64,000 nt of DNA from Carya illinoinensis (GCF_018687715.1 NC_056762.1:35080864-35144863); one strand, 5' to 3'. Counted from the stretch's first letter, positions 22,735-34,867 are shown. Numbers and translations are program-made. The notes: generated by a model from the letters alone, not told the origin.

Positions 22735-25434
22735 TTGTCAGCTCAAAATGAAACTAGTTGGTTATGGCATAGAAGATTAGGTCATGCCAACATGGAACTT
22801 ATTTCCAAACTTTCAAAAAATGATCTTGTGAGAGGTTTACCAAAAACATATTTTCTTAAAGACAAAATTTGTGATGCATGTCAATTTGGTAAACAAACAA
22901 AAACTTCTTTTAAAACTAAGAAACATATTTCCACTACTAGACCATTGCAACTGATACACATGGATCTTTTTGGACCAAATAGAGTTGCAAGTCTAGGAGG
23001 AAAATATTATGCATTTGTTATTGTTGATGATTTCTGTAGATATACTTGGGTCATCTTTCTTGCTCATAAAGATGAGGCACATAATGCCTTTACCAAGTTA
23101 TGCAAGAGAATTCAAAATGAAAAGGGCTATACTATTTCAAGTATCCGAAGTGATAGGGGAAAAGAGTTTGTTAATAAAAATATTGAAACATTTTGTGATG
23201 AAAACGGTTTTATTCATAATTTTTCTGCTCCTCGAACTCCTCAACAAAATGGGGTAGTAGAGAGGAAAAATAGATCTCTTCAAGAGATGGCAAGAACAAT
23301 GCTCAATGAGAACAACTTGCCTAGTTATTTTTGGGCCGAAGCGGTAAGTACTGCATGTTATGTTATAAATAGAGTTATGTTAAGGTCTAAATTAGATAAA
23401 ACCCCCTATGAGCTTTGGAATGAGAAAAAGCCCAACATTGGTTACTTTCATGTATTTGGATGCAAATGTTTTATTTTGAATGACAGAGATAATTTAGGCA
23501 AGTTTGATGCAAAATCTGATGAAGGTATTTTTCTCGGGTATTCTACTAATAGTAAAGCTTATAGAGTATTCAACAAAAAGACTTTAACTGTACAAGAATC
23601 TATGCATGTAGTATTTGATGAATCTAATTCTCCACTCTCCAAGAAATCTATTGATGAAGAAACAGAAGGTATAAATAACACAGAAAGTCTCAATCTCAAC
23701 AAAGAGAAAGCAATAGAGGAAGTTCAACATGGAGCCATCAGGAAAGATCATCAAAATTTAATACAAGATGCAACCAAACAGTGGAAATTTGTGAAAGATC
23801 ATCCAGTTGAACAAATTTTGGGAGAACCTTCACAAGGTGTAAGTACTCGATCATCTCTTAGAAATATTTGTAATCATACTGCTTTTCTATCTCAAATTGA
23901 ACCCAAAAATATTGATGACGCACTTCTTGATGAATCTTGGATTCTAGCTATGCAAGAAGAGTTGAATCAATTTGAAAGAAATGATGTTTGGACACTTGTT
24001 CCTAGACCCAAAAATTATACTATTATTGGAACAAAATGGGTTTTTAGAAACAAGAAAGATGAGTCTGGAGTCATTACTAGAAATAAGGCTCGACTTGTAG
24101 CCCAAGGTTTTAATCAAGAAGAAGGAATCGATTATGATGAGACATATGCACCTGTCGCAAGATTAGAAGCTATTCGAATGCTACTTGCATATGCTTGTTA
24201 TAAAGATTTCAAACTTTTTCAAATGGATGTTAAAAGTGCTTTCTTAAATGGTTTTATAAATGAAGAGGTATATGTTGAGCAACCTCCAGGTTTTGAAAAT
24301 CATATTTCCCCAAATCATGTTTTCAAACTCACAAAAGCACTATATGGACTTAAACAAGCTCCTAGAGCTTGGTACGAGAGACTCAGTGGTTTCTTGATTG
24401 AAAAAGGTTTTTCAAGAGGAAAAATCGACACAACTCTTTTCATTAAATATGAAAATGATGATATTCTTTTGATTCAGATTTATGTTGATGATATAATATT
24501 CGGTGCTACTAATGAAAATATGTGTCAAGTTTTTGCTAAGACTATGCAGGAAGAATTTGAGATGAGCATGATGGGTGAACTTACATTCTTTCTCGGATTG
24601 CAAATTAAGCAAACAAAAAGTGGGACATTCATCAATCAATCAAAATATATTAAGGAATTACTGAAGAAGTTTGGGATGGAAAATGCTAAGGAAATTGGAA
24701 CACCAATGAGCCCATCAACTAAACTTGATAAAGATGAATCCGGTAAGCCAGTTGACTCGAAGATATATCGAGGTATGATTGGTAGCTTATTATATTTAAC
24801 AGCCAGTAGACCAGATATTATGTTTAGTGTGTGCTTATGTGCACGTTTTCAATCATCTCCAAAAGAATCACATTTAATTGCAGTTAAGCGCATTCTTAGA
24901 TATCTTAGTGGTACAATTAACCTAGGGTTATGGTACCCTAAGCACACATCTTTCGATCTAATCAGCTACACAGATGCAGATTATGCTGGCTGTAAAATAG
25001 ATCGAAAAAGCACTAGTGGAGCATGCCATTTCTTAGGTCATGCATTAGTTTCCTGGTTTAGTAAAAAACAAAATTCTGTTGCACTATCTACTGCTGAGGC
25101 AGAATATGTTGCTGCGGGTAGTTGTTGTGCTCAAGTTCTCTACATGAAGCAACAACTTGAAGATTTTAAACTCATGTATAATCACATTCCAATCAAATGT
25201 GATAATACAAGTGCTATAAATCTTTCAAAGAACCCAATACAACATTCTAGAACTAAGCATATTGAAATAAGGTATCATTTTCTTCGAGATCATGTGCAAA
25301 AAGGTGATATAATGTTAGAGTTCACAAACACACACGATCAGTTAGCAGATATTTTCACAAAACCTTTACCAGAAGATAGATTATGTATGATCAGAAGAGA
25401 AATAGGTATGATGCATGCTATGAATATCTCTTAA
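22735..25434 (+). CDS. pol: Integrase, reverse transcriptase and RNase H of Sirevirus pol
   Basis: The 899-codon frame carries the integrase zinc-binding motif (HRRLGH...CDAC). The integrase core follows, with its first Asp in HMDLFGPN and the [10 protein letters not shown] segment. The reverse transcriptase carries [17 protein letters not shown] and YVDD near residue 583. RNase H carries YTDADYAGC and LSTAEAEY. It ends in TAA before the antisense gene cassette. The listed start only follows the stop at 22720 and is not a natural initiation site. Because this segment is otherwise intact, the break is probably recent. Confidence 0.88.
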   Translation: MSAQNETSWLWHRRLGHANMELISKLSKNDLVRGLPKTYFLKDKICDACQFGKQTKTSFKTKKHISTTRPLQLIHMDLFGPNRVASLGGKYYAFVIVDDFCRYTWVIFLAHKDEAHNAFTKLCKRIQNEKGYTISSIRSDRGKEFVNKNIETFCDENGFIHNFSAPRTPQQNGVVERKNRSLQEMARTMLNENNLPSYFWAEAVSTACYVINRVMLRSKLDKTPYELWNEKKPNIGYFHVFGCKCFILNDRDNLGKFDAKSDEGIFLGYSTNSKAYRVFNKKTLTVQESMHVVFDESNSPLSKKSIDEETEGINNTESLNLNKEKAIEEVQHGAIRKDHQNLIQDATKQWKFVKDHPVEQILGEPSQGVSTRSSLRNICNHTAFLSQIEPKNIDDALLDESWILAMQEELNQFERNDVWTLVPRPKNYTIIGTKWVFRNKKDESGVITRNKARLVAQGFNQEEGIDYDETYAPVARLEAIRMLLAYACYKDFKLFQMDVKSAFLNGFINEEVYVEQPPGFENHISPNHVFKLTKALYGLKQAPRAWYERLSGFLIEKGFSRGKIDTTLFIKYENDDILLIQIYVDDIIFGATNENMCQVFAKTMQEEFEMSMMGELTFFLGLQIKQTKSGTFINQSKYIKELLKKFGMENAKEIGTPMSPSTKLDKDESGKPVDSKIYRGMIGSLLYLTASRPDIMFSVCLCARFQSSPKESHLIAVKRILRYLSGTINLGLWYPKHTSFDLISYTDADYAGCKIDRKSTSGACHFLGHALVSWFSKKQNSVALSTAEAEYVAAGSCCAQVLYMKQQLEDFKLMYNHIPIKCDNTSAINLSKNPIQHSRTKHIEIRYHFLRDHVQKGDIMLEFTNTHDQLADIFTKPLPEDRLCMIRREIGMMHAMNIS

Positions 25435-25484
25435 AAGATAGACCAGAGTCAATAAAAATAGAGATAGATTTTTTTTTAATACTT

Positions 25485-25922
25485 TTACATAAATTTGAGA
25501 TTCTTAGCCTCATATTTGAGACGCTCATTCTCTTCATACAATATCATGTCATTCTTATTCATGGGAACCGGCAAGCGGAATGAAGAATCTAATAAAGATT
25601 TCAACTGTTTATTCTTCTGCCGAATGATTCCTTCCCTTGTGTGAGACTCTTGAACAATTTGTTGAAGTACAACAATTTGTTCTTTGAGCTTTTCAACTTC
25701 GTGATTTTTGGCTTGTAGCCGCTGAGAAAAAGCCACAATAGAGGAAGAGTAGCGAGTCCCAAGACTCACCAAGTCATAAATAGCATCAGAATCTGACTTA
25801 TTAGTCAGATTATTATTTTCTTACTGCAACATGGCACCAATGGTAGCTGCAGAAAGAACAGGAGGTTGAGATGCAGAATGCCTCATGGATGGATCTAGAG
25901 AAATGTTAGAAGAATGAGCCAT
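25485..25922 (-). pseudogene. Antisense coiled-coil gene B of the Sirevirus, one internal stop
   Basis: The minus strand encodes a protein of about 145 codons from the ATG at 25922. It is interrupted by a single TAA at 25823-25821, after which the same frame continues to 25485. The downstream part has LVSLGTRYSSSIVAFSQRL, a heptad-like coiled coil rich in Leu, Glu, Lys and Gln, then LKSLLDSSFRLP and a charged end. It aligns over its length with 56379-55954 in the decayed copia element, which has no such stop. A TATA box lies about 110 bp upstream. I do not recognise the family. The gene runs antisense to pol and gag. Confidence 0.65.
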
Positions 25923-26020
25923 TGAGAAAAGAATAGAAGGCTTAAAACGAGAATGCTGAAGGAATGCAGATGAGTTATAGAGATGAGATGAAAACTTGAT
26001 GCGGATTAGATGAACTTCAG

Positions 26021-26040
26021 GACTGATTTTATAGAGATAG
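26021..26040 (-). promoter_or_regulatory. TATA promoter of antisense gene B
   Basis: Read on the minus strand, tctctataaaatcag lies about 110 bp before the gene B start. The homologous gene in the decayed copia element has tctctataaaatag at the same distance, followed in both by ttca(g/t)ctcatc-like sequence. This shared non-coding block argues for a real promoter. Confidence 0.55.
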
Positions 26041-26165
26041 CATAAAGAATAAGACAAACTATTTTATCTTCAAATCTTATTTAGTCAAAAGAAATACAAG
26101 ATATGCTGGACACACATTGTCAAAAGTTTTCTTACTAAGCCAGCGAGATTAACAGTAGATTGTCC

Positions 26166-26618
26166 CTATTTTTCTAGTAAACGATGAACCTCTGCTGTTA
26201 TCTGCCGATATTGACCTTGTATCTGAACCCTTTCTCGTTCCAGCTCTTCTATTCGTGGTTGCAGATCATGAGCATACCAATCTGCAAATTTTTTCAACTC
26301 TTGGTTTTCTTGCTTTAGCCTTTTATTCTCACTATCCTTATTAGCAAGCTTCTGTCGTAACTCAGATATTTGCATGTTAAGATGATCAATCTCACTCACC
26401 CTCGCCATTAACCTTCGAGACATGATCGTAACAGAGGCAGCATATTGATTACTGAGCATTCTTGATTCTGCAATAATCTCAGAATCAGCCTTACTAGAAA
26501 AACGGTTCACTGCTCCTATCATGGTATTGACGGCCTCAGGAGAGAAGATTGATGATTGATGCGTCAAGGGTTCCTGATTCAAGTCTGGAACATTAGTGGA
26601 AGAGAATTGTTCAGCCAT
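26166..26618 (-). CDS. Antisense coiled-coil gene A of the Sirevirus, 150 residues
   Basis: An intact minus-strand frame runs from ATG at 26618 to TAG at 26166. About 40 hydrophilic residues precede a block with NQYAASVTIMSRRL. A long predicted coiled coil then continues almost to the C-terminus (EIDHLNMQISELRQKLANKD and onward). Over roughly 65 residues it aligns without gaps to gene B: acidic residues before the Tyr/Ser-rich block, then S.RL, then Leu repeats, then K.EN..LK. The two look like diverged tandem paralogues. A TATA-like box lies about 80 bp upstream. I see no catalytic motif, membrane segment or signal peptide. Its function is unknown; oligomerisation or capsid association are possible guesses. 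Confidence 0.6.
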   Translation of the reverse strand: MAEQFSSTNVPDLNQEPLTHQSSIFSPEAVNTMIGAVNRFSSKADSEIIAESRMLSNQYAASVTIMSRRLMARVSEIDHLNMQISELRQKLANKDSENKRLKQENQELKKFADWYAHDLQPRIEELERERVQIQGQYRQITAEVHRLLEK

Positions 26619-26691
26619 TCTATCGTTGTGGAAAAACAGAACTCAGGTCAAGAAGTGATTATTTTTTTGGCATCCGGTAGATGAAAATGAT

Positions 26692-26710
26692 CATTTTTTT
26701 ATAGAAACTC
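26692..26710 (-). promoter_or_regulatory. TATA-like promoter of antisense gene A
   Basis: On the minus strand gtttctataaaaaaatg lies about 80 bp before the gene A start codon. It resembles the gene B box in sequence and position. Confidence 0.4.
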
Positions 26711-26911
26711 GAAGCCTTCAATCCCGTTTGTCAACAACATCAGGCGATTGTTTAAATCTTCAGCCGTATTAAACTCATAGAGTTAGGCCTCGAGGCTTTG
26801 CAGCACTTGTCGGGTCACGGACGGCTCCATTTTTCAACTATCTATAGTGACTATTAAACGCATCGTTTTCTTCAGTCCATTTACTTGTTGCGGATCCTTT
26901 TTAATGATGCC

Positions 26912-27095
26912 AAAAGGGGGAGAAGTGTTAGACTAGAACATTAACATTGTTTAAATTGCTAAACTTGTTATATATGCTTGGAATTATATTTATACTTTTG
27001 CTTGAAAAACTAACGCATATTTTCAGGGGGAGCTTAAGTATTAATATAGGTTTCAAGTTCTATCAAATATTTGTCATCATCAAAAAGGGGGAGAT
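26912..27095 (+). promoter_or_regulatory. Repeated polypurine tracts before the Sirevirus 3' LTR
   Basis: Purine runs occur at about 26914-26929 (ccaaaagggggagaag), 27024-27034 (cagggggagc) and 27082-27094 (aaaaagggggaga), the last abutting the 3' LTR. Multiple polypurine tracts are a known Sirevirus hallmark. Confidence 0.8.
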
Positions 27096-28501
27096 TGTTG
27101 AACTCAAGGTTTCAAGTTTCATGTGATTATAAATCTACACATGGATTTTGATGATAACAAATGAATTCAAAGAATAAAGAAGTCTCAAGCTCAAGTTGTC
27201 TACACAATGGAGTCAAGCACATCAAGGAAACAAGCATGAGCAAGAAGGGAACAAGTTCACATTAAAATTATAGAGTAATGTTGTAAATCTCTTCAAAATT
27301 CGAAATTAGGATTAATGCTCAAAATTAATATTTTATCATAAAGCATTAAAATACATTTTCCACATGTGCATGAATATTTTTGAAAATTAAATTTGAAAAT
27401 TTTGAAAGATGATTGATTGTCATCTTTTGCATGTGCATGCCTTGATTAAAGGGTTGAACTTTGAAAATATTAAAGATGATTGATTGTCATCTTTCACATG
27501 TGCATGTTTTATTTGAATATTTTCAAAAGTGATTGATGCTTTTTTAGACTTATACAAAAAGTAAAAGATTAGGTTTGAATTTTTTGAAAATGAAAGTGTG
27601 CTCATTTTGTCATATGCCAAAAGTAAAAGATTAGGTTTGATTTTTTTGAAAAAGTGAATGATGTTGTCTTTGACAATTGATAAAGAAGAACCTTTTATTT
27701 GAATTCTTTGAAAAAGTGAATGATGTTGTCTTTGACAATTGAAAAAAAAAAAGAACCTTTTATTTGAATTCTTTGAAAAAGTGAATGATGTTGTCTTTGA
27801 CAATTGAAAAAGAAGAACCTTTTATTTGAATTTTTTGAAAAAGTGAATGATGTTGTCTTTGACATGTGAATCTTTTTAAATTTGAATATGAAGTCTCATA
27901 TGCCTATAAATAGATCATTTGAGAGCTTCACATTTACAACACCAAGAGCATACAACATTCATTCAAAGCTTTCATTCTCTCTTCTCTAAACATTGAGCCT
28001 TAATCCTTGTTCATTTTGAGAGATATAGCTTGCGCTGTATTGTTTTTATTTCACTCGTTGAGGAGTGTTTTCTGATAACCTACCCACTATCAGCTTTTGT
28101 ATCAGAAAAAGGGTGTGTATAACCCTTGTGTGTGTAGAAAGTATTCTACACAGGGAATAGTTGAATCACCACGTGTAAGGTGATTGCAAGTGTAGAGGGT
28201 GTTCTACACGGATCCTTTGTAGCGGTGTTGTTCAAAGGTGTAATAGGTTTCTATCTCCACCTGAAGGAGGTTGAATAGTGAATTTGGGAATCCTCAAGGG
28301 GTAGCTTGAGGCGAGGACGTAGGCAGTGGGGCCGAACCTCGTTAACATACTGAGTTTGCTTCTCTCTTACCCTTACTCCTTATATTTATTGTTATTTCAT
28401 ATTTTGTTTATATTTTATATTATATATTTGATTTATAATTGTTAATTTTTTTTAATACAACTCAATTCACCCCCCCTCTTGTGTTAGTCATCTGGGCAAC
28501 A
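27096..28501 (+). repeat. 3' LTR of the Sirevirus
   Basis: The 1,406-bp copy matches 19188-20592 with about two substitutions and one extra A in a homopolymer. It is followed by the cctat duplication. Confidence 0.95.
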
Positions 28502-29830
28502 CCTATATGTAAATTGTATATGCCAATCACTTCTATTACTAAATACCGGTCTAATATCATGTATCAAAGGACCAAAACAAGTCATTATCTCTTCATCACT
28601 CTCCACTGCCATAATAATAGTTTTAGCATCACCTTCAAAGATTACCTTCTTAAAATTGAGATCTCTGCAATTGCAAATCTCCAAAGCTTTCCATAGAGCA
28701 ATACACCTGCTATGTCTGGTCTCTAAATCATTTTTCTATTATCACATGCTGCCACCATAACCTCACCCATCTCATTTCTTATGATAATCTCTATCCCTAT
28801 CATCCTTTGCTTAACATCCAGAGAGGCATCCCAATTAACTTTTACGAATCTTGCTTCTGGTTTCACCATGTAGACTTACTTAGTCTGGTCTCTTTGCTGA
28901 TCCCTGCCTCTGGTTTTTGCACTTGCCGAGTTTTTTGATATTCCTCTAAACTTTTTGTTGCAGTTGCCAGTGGCTTCTTTAGACATGAGAGCCTTTGCTC
29001 GAAAAGTAACTCATTCCTTCTCATCCATATATTTTTTAACTAGACAACAATCCCCTCCAACTGTTCTTGAGTCAATTGTCCCATCAAACTTTCCCACAAC
29101 TCCAAAAAACCCATGCATGTTCTCTTGCATTTTTGCACAAAACTTTGTTCATTTCCCCATGCACACATCGTTTGCTACTGCATATTCCCAAAGTACATAC
29201 ATTACTGTCTCCTTCTCTTCATAACATATTGGGCAACTGGGATCTTTCACAATCATTTTCTTAAATAAGTTATTTTTTGTAGCCAATATATCATTTTTTG
29301 CCTTCCAAAGAAATACCTTAACTGTATTTGGAGCATCCAGACCCCATATATTTCTCCATTTGTCATTTATCTTCCCATCCTTCGAGGATTCACCCTTGTA
29401 TCTTTTCATTCTATCCATCTGCAGAAAATAAACCCTCCTCATAGTGAATACTCCTTTAGTAGATGGACCCCAGAACATCTTATCTTCTTGGTTACTCCTG
29501 CTAAGTGGCATACTTAGAATCATCTCAACCTCTTCCCTATCAAATATCTTATTAACCAAGTTTGCTTTCCATTCCCCTTGCTAGCCCCTAATAAACTCTT
29601 CCACTTTTGACTACTTTCTTAACACTGAGATAGGAGATTGAACTGAAAAGGATGATGGTTTTGGCAACCATTTGTTACCTCAAAATCTAAATCTTCTTCC
29701 CATTTCCCACCCTCCACCTCAGCCCCTCATTCAATAAGCCACTAGCCTCCCTTATGTTCCTCCAAATCAAAGAAGGCCTTGAACTTACTTTAGCTTATAG
29801 AAAATCAACATTCTTGAAGTACTTTTCTTC
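28502..29830 (-). mobile_element. LINE ORF2 3' region (minus strand), right of the Sirevirus
   Basis: Reading the minus strand from about 29800, I see SRPSLIWRNIREASGLLNEGLRWR (shown only in part elsewhere), then the zf-RVT region at 29559-29149 (IWGLDAPNTVKVFLWKA, CPIC). An RNase H-like domain follows at about 28860-28502, with VNWDASLD and FEGDAKTIIMAV. Stops and frameshifts interrupt it. The RNase H domain continues at 19187 on the other side of the Sirevirus. The 5' end of the LINE is truncated near 29830. Confidence 0.75.
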
Positions 29831-32800
29831 ATTTTCTTTTCTTAATGGTTAAGAAAGTGATTATTAATATATTTATATTTTTTTAAATAATTAAGGATGT
29901 TTAAAAAATGCTTATATAATAAAAAAAAAAAACAAAAATACTCATTTGCAGTGTGCATATTTGGGGTGCACCCTAGAATTGTCTAAAAAAAAAAAAAAAA
30001 AACATATTTGGTAGCTTTTGTCATTAAAATCCCTTGGTGGATACATCATTTCACCTAAAAAAATACAGGAGTATAGAGCTTGGGTTGAAAAAGTTTTGAT
30101 AGTGAGTTGAACTGAAAGTTGAATAAAATATTATTAAATTATTATTTTTATATTAAAATTTAAAAAATTTGAATTGTTTATTATATTTTATTTAAAATTT
30201 TAAAAAAATTATAATAACTAAAAACAATGAGTTGATTTTAATATCTCAAACAAGATAGAGTTTACTCAGATGATAATGGTACCTACGTAGAATATAAAAA
30301 GAAAGGATCTAATTTCCTTAAAAAAGAAACCGTACTCGCACAGAGTTTCTTAAAGACTTGTAGTCTGTAAAATCATTAATCTTCTTTTATTTTTGAAGGA
30401 AAAATGCAAAACATGAGAATGGGTCAAAAAAATAATAATAAAGAAAACCAGAGAAAACGTCGATGGTACCATTTCATATCTGATGTGGCAGAAAGAACCA
30501 CGAGCCTTTATTGCTCCAATAAACTCCCTCCTAACACCTCTCAACCCCCACAGGCAGATAGAAAGATCGATGGATACGTCCAAGTGGCGTCGGTGTTGGA
30601 CTTGCAAAAGTCAGCTTACCCTCATTTTCAGGGTTTGATAACATCGGCACAAGTTTTTTCAACAAAGTCGGAAACTACCTTTTAGCCTTGTATAGAAGAA
30701 TCTAATTTCATGATCAAAACCTCATTAAAAGAAAGTGGTTATCTCTCAAAATCATTAAAAGACGGACGTTAATGCAGCAGATCGACAGAGGCTGGATCAT
30801 TACTCTTAAAAGCGGTCCACTGTAGTCTTCATATGAAGAGGTCATGCATGCTCATTCTGCATGTTATATTTCATTTTCATGTACTTCTGGGGCCTAAAAC
30901 TTATTTCTATAAGCTGCAGATAGTTTACGTTAATGGAATTGTCAAACCGACCTGATCCAACATACCATATATACATATACGTGCCCTGAGAATATAAACA
31001 CGAAGATGACCAGTGTCTAAAGACAGCTCATTGCAGTGAAGAAAGGGTAACCTGATGAGACTCCATTGGGCCACACTCATTATCCTATTTCTGGTCTAAT
31101 CTAAATCCGTATTTGACGGCCCTTTTGGGTGGAAGACTGAGATATGTCCAAGATTTGCGGAAATTTTTTTTTTTTTTTTTCCTTGTTCTTTTATGCGCGA
31201 TTTGCGATAATATTTGACAGTGGATACCTGAGATCTTTCTTGCATAGTTGCATGCATTTGAAGCAACGGTTTTTACAAGCTGAAACATTAAATAGAATGG
31301 TAGAAAGAGCCAGTGTGTACGTGTGTGATTCTAATGAATGAAAATGTTTGCCTTTTGAGTCTTAAAGTAGTTTTGGGCCAATGAATAGGGAGGTGGTGGT
31401 GGTGCAATAATAATAAATCGTTTTCATCTGATCTTCTTCACATTGCGGCTTTTGGTGCCATTTCTTCTGGCCATTCTAAGACAATGCAATAGCTTTAGAC
31501 CCTAATTAATATGAAAAAATATGAACACTTCAAGCTGCCGGCTATAACTAAAAGACCATAAATACTAAATAGATTGATAACGACAAGAAGTTTTGAAAAA
31601 ATTATTGTTGTTGTTTATTTATTTGTTGGATAAGTGATGCATGGTCCCTCTAAGATTTATTGGGCACTCAACTGGTTTATGTTTCAATAACCATTCGTTC
31701 CAAATAGCCAATGCTCTGCTTCTAACTAATGCAGGCTCACCTGCATGCTCCCCTTTGTCCACTATCTTACCTTGCCATTGTTTATTTTATTTTTATTTTT
31801 CACAACATGCCATATGGTATTTATAATATGGCATAATTTGATATGGAAGATAAATTAAATTAAAGTATTTATAATATAGCATAATTTAATATGGAAGATA
31901 AATTTTAAAACTTGAGTTTTATAAATGAAATCTTACTATTTAAATGGTATATATAATGTGCTCTACAGTTGATATACCGGTCAGTTTAAAAATAAAATAA
32001 CTCTTAAATTAAATAATTGAGATGTTGTCACAAAGTAATTTATAACATTTGCGTATTCAACACTATCATTCTTGGTATTTAACGTCCCCAACATTTTAAA
32101 AGTAATGAAAAAAAAAATGATGCAGTGAAATGTTGTAAATTTAAATTTGTACGGTTGATGTTTAAAGGACATAAAACGAAAGAACATTCTGAAACTTCTA
32201 GGTGGAGCTTTGTCTGACCATCAACATGGAGAATGAAAGCTGGTTTGATATGTATTTATCCGACCCAACTCATCAGAAAAGGGAAAAATTAGAAAGCGTT
32301 ATCATCTTTATTATGCCCCAATCCCCACCAGCCATTTGTTGAGATGTGGTGCTTACTGCTTGCAGTGTATTTAACACCCCATGCATGCAGCCTCCCAACC
32401 AATGGCCAAGTGATCCAGTCACCTACATCCTGACAGATCACCATCACAATTCACATGGGCTTGGGCCCATGTAAGAGGCTCACTGGGCCCAGACATGCGT
32501 CAGCATGATGTGATTTCCCCTTCATGACAGCAGCATGATATCACAGAAGACGAGAAGAAAATTTTAAAAAAAAAAAAGAACAAAAAATACTTGATAGAAC
32601 GACACGTGGAATAGGGCTGATGTGGGCAAAAGAGAGAGAAAAAGGATGGGTAAACGTGTCGAGCTCAGGAGCAAGGACCACGCAAATATTCGGCATCAAA
32701 CGGCTTGCTTCTACGATTGAGCAATGACTAACAACGCATACTGCCAAAATACACCTTTTCGGGGGATTTATTTCGACTCAAAAACTCCATTGTTGTTCAC

Positions 32801-34637
32801 TTTTGCTCTGGGAGCAACAAAGCAAAACTCCATTGCCGTTCTAAAGAATAATTTAATTTTTAATTTTTAATTTTTAAAAAATATTATATTAATTTTAATG
32901 ATCATATTTTTATTTTAAAAATTTTATTTGTAGTTATTTTTATATATTTTATTAATATAATTAACTGTATTATATTTTTAAAATATAAAATAATTATTTT
33001 AATAAATTATATTAATAAAAATATATTTAAAATAGTAAAAATAATTATATGTACCTGACTCTTCTCATATCAGATTTTTTTTTTTAAATTTTACTACATA
33101 TAAATAAAGTTACGCACTAATCTGCATATTAATACTGATTTATTTATATTTAAAATTTAAATTAATACTATTTTTAATAAAATTTATTTTTTAATTAATC
33201 ACATTAAATTAATATATAAATTAATACATAATTATACTTATAACTATATTTTTCTTTTTCTTTTTTTCTCCTAAGGGAAACCGGCCAACTGGCGATTGAC
33301 TCGTAAGAATTAAAAGGCTAGGTCGGTGGTTCACATGCAAAACCAGAAGTACTTTTTTATCATAGAAGGTCAACGACCTTATTCAGCCTTTGTGGTTTTC
33401 AACGCCAGAATCTTTCTTTCGAATGCTTATAATTCGTTAATTTCGGGCATTTTAAGCAAGAAAAATGATGTTTACATTTGTTATTATATAGGCGTCGTAT
33501 AATTTAAAAAAAATTAATATAAAATTTATATGATAAAAAATTAATTTTTTAATCATAAATCTTATTTTTTTTAAAATAATTACACAATATTTACACATTC
33601 AATAACTGTAAATAATATTATTTTTTAAATAATTATCTGTTTAAATGGTTAAGATATAAAATTAATTAAAATATATTATATTAATACGTGTGATTAAAGA
33701 TGGCATCTCCTATTAAGTGAATCATGTTCATTTAAATGATTGAAAATTATAAATAAATAAATAACCTCTCTCTATATATTGGCCGTCTATCACAGATCTC
33801 TATATGTTGAGAAGAATTAAATTTGGGCATGTGGGGTTGAGATTTTGTAGTATCTTTTTAGAAGTTGTTACCTTACCCGTGAAATGGAGAGAGAGGTAGG
33901 CAGTACGTGTGTTTCATCTTTTTAGGTGATCTTTTGAGGGACGATGACTCAAAAAGTTTGCCTGCTCAAAGCTATGCAAATGAATGCTCTTGCTTACCAT
34001 TAATTGTACGAACGATAAGGGTACATGCCATCTGCTACATAAATAGATTATAATATGAGCAATCAGAGGAACATGACAATTTGATTTTGAACTGTTTTGA
34101 GACAACTTGTTCGAAATTAAAGCATCATATGCGACAAGACTTGAAGGGGGTGAAAGAGCCAGTTTGAGAATTTGTATTAGATACGTATGTATGGTAATTT
34201 CATCTATAAGCTTCGTGATCTCGATATCGAATCACGCCAAATCTTAATGTTTATCTTTTGTACTTGATTTATTTTATTGAAATCATGCATCCATACCATG
34301 ACTAATCAACATGATCACCAATACCCCCAAATCAATTTGACCAATTATTATTGCTCACTTGTTTGCAAAATCGCATCGGAGTGAACTTTTCTTGCACGAC
34401 AGCTTAAACATGTGAGGATAATATCATTCTAACTATCAATTTCTAACCTTGTTTAGCTCTTAGCCATCTTTTCTACTTAATTACAGGTTTTTCTTTACCC
34501 ATATTAACTCATATGGGTTGCCTGCGTGATATTAATAATATTATTTTTTGTACTTTATTTATTTTATTAAATCATGGATGCATATGCACCACGACCAATC
34601 ATGCAACGTGATCATCAAGATATCCAAGTCATCCAAC
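29831..34637. other. AT-rich intergenic DNA, no gene recognised
   Basis: I found no gene with splice support or a known domain. An AT-rich repeat copy lies at about 30065-30260. A GC-richer patch at 32300-32750 contains one G-box (32603-32608, acacgtgg) in a promoter-like setting but no gene beside it. Long A/T tracts fill 32850-33700. Confidence 0.5.
30065..30260. repeat. Copy of a dispersed AT-rich repeat family
   Basis: The core ttattatattttatttaaa and flanking A/T blocks recur at about 38130-38370, 38856-39050 and, inverted, at 49945-50165. Such copies resemble AT-rich TIR elements common in some woody eudicots. They carry no coding sequence. Confidence 0.5.
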
Positions 34638-34642
34638 CAATT

Positions 34643-34850
34643 TGAAGGGGGCCTTTTAGTGCTTGTGGGCCTTTTAGTGCACGCGGGAGGTAATTAAAAT
34701 GTAACTGAATTGATTGCATCTTTTATATACATATACTCTCATATTATTTTGATTTTGATATCGGAGTATTCTTAGGACAACCAGTCCCACTCCCTTTTGT
34801 TTGTGGTAGATCTTCTGTGTAGCTGGCAGTATGAAACACGTCGCTTAATA
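34643..34850 (+). repeat. Internally deleted left LTR of element 3
   Basis: It matches the start and the last 170 bp or so of 36256-36658 but lacks about 200 bp between cttgtgg and gggaggtaatta. The removed part includes the TATA-like ctataaatag present in the right LTR at about 36479. Confidence 0.7.
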
Positions 34851-34867
34851 GTGGTGTCGTCTGTGGG
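34851..34867 (+). promoter_or_regulatory. Primer-binding site of element 3
   Basis: The sequence gtggtgtcgtctgtggg follows the left LTR. It differs slightly from the tggcgccgtctgtggg form usual in Tat-lineage gypsy elements. Confidence 0.55.

Larger units (their letters stand above)
25435..26905 (-). other. Antisense gene cassette between Sirevirus pol and the 3' LTR
   Basis: About 1.45 kb between the pol stop and the first polypurine-type repeat holds two minus-strand genes (26618-26166 and 25922-25485), each with its own TATA-like promoter. Sireviruses often have a sense env-like frame here; none is visible. The sense repeats resume at about 26906 with ccaaaaggggga. Confidence 0.6.
19188..28501 (+). 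mobile_element. Sirevirus-type Ty1/copia retrotransposon (element 2)
   Basis: The 9,314-bp element has LTRs of 1,405 and 1,406 bp and is flanked by the perfect duplication cctat (19183-19187 and 28502-28506). The LTRs differ by about two substitutions and one homopolymer indel, so this is one of the youngest insertions here. It is placed in the Sirevirus (SIRE/Maximus) lineage by its long LTRs and extended gag with two zinc knuckles. The characteristic reverse transcriptase wording ([31 protein letters not shown]) and repeated polypurine tracts agree. Instead of a sense env-like frame, it carries two antisense genes between pol and the 3' LTR. The pol region has breaks. Confidence 0.93.

Noticed and set aside
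30404..30685. 93-codon plus-strand frame
   Set aside because: The composition is unremarkable, the frame has no homologue I know and a similar frame overlaps on the other strand.
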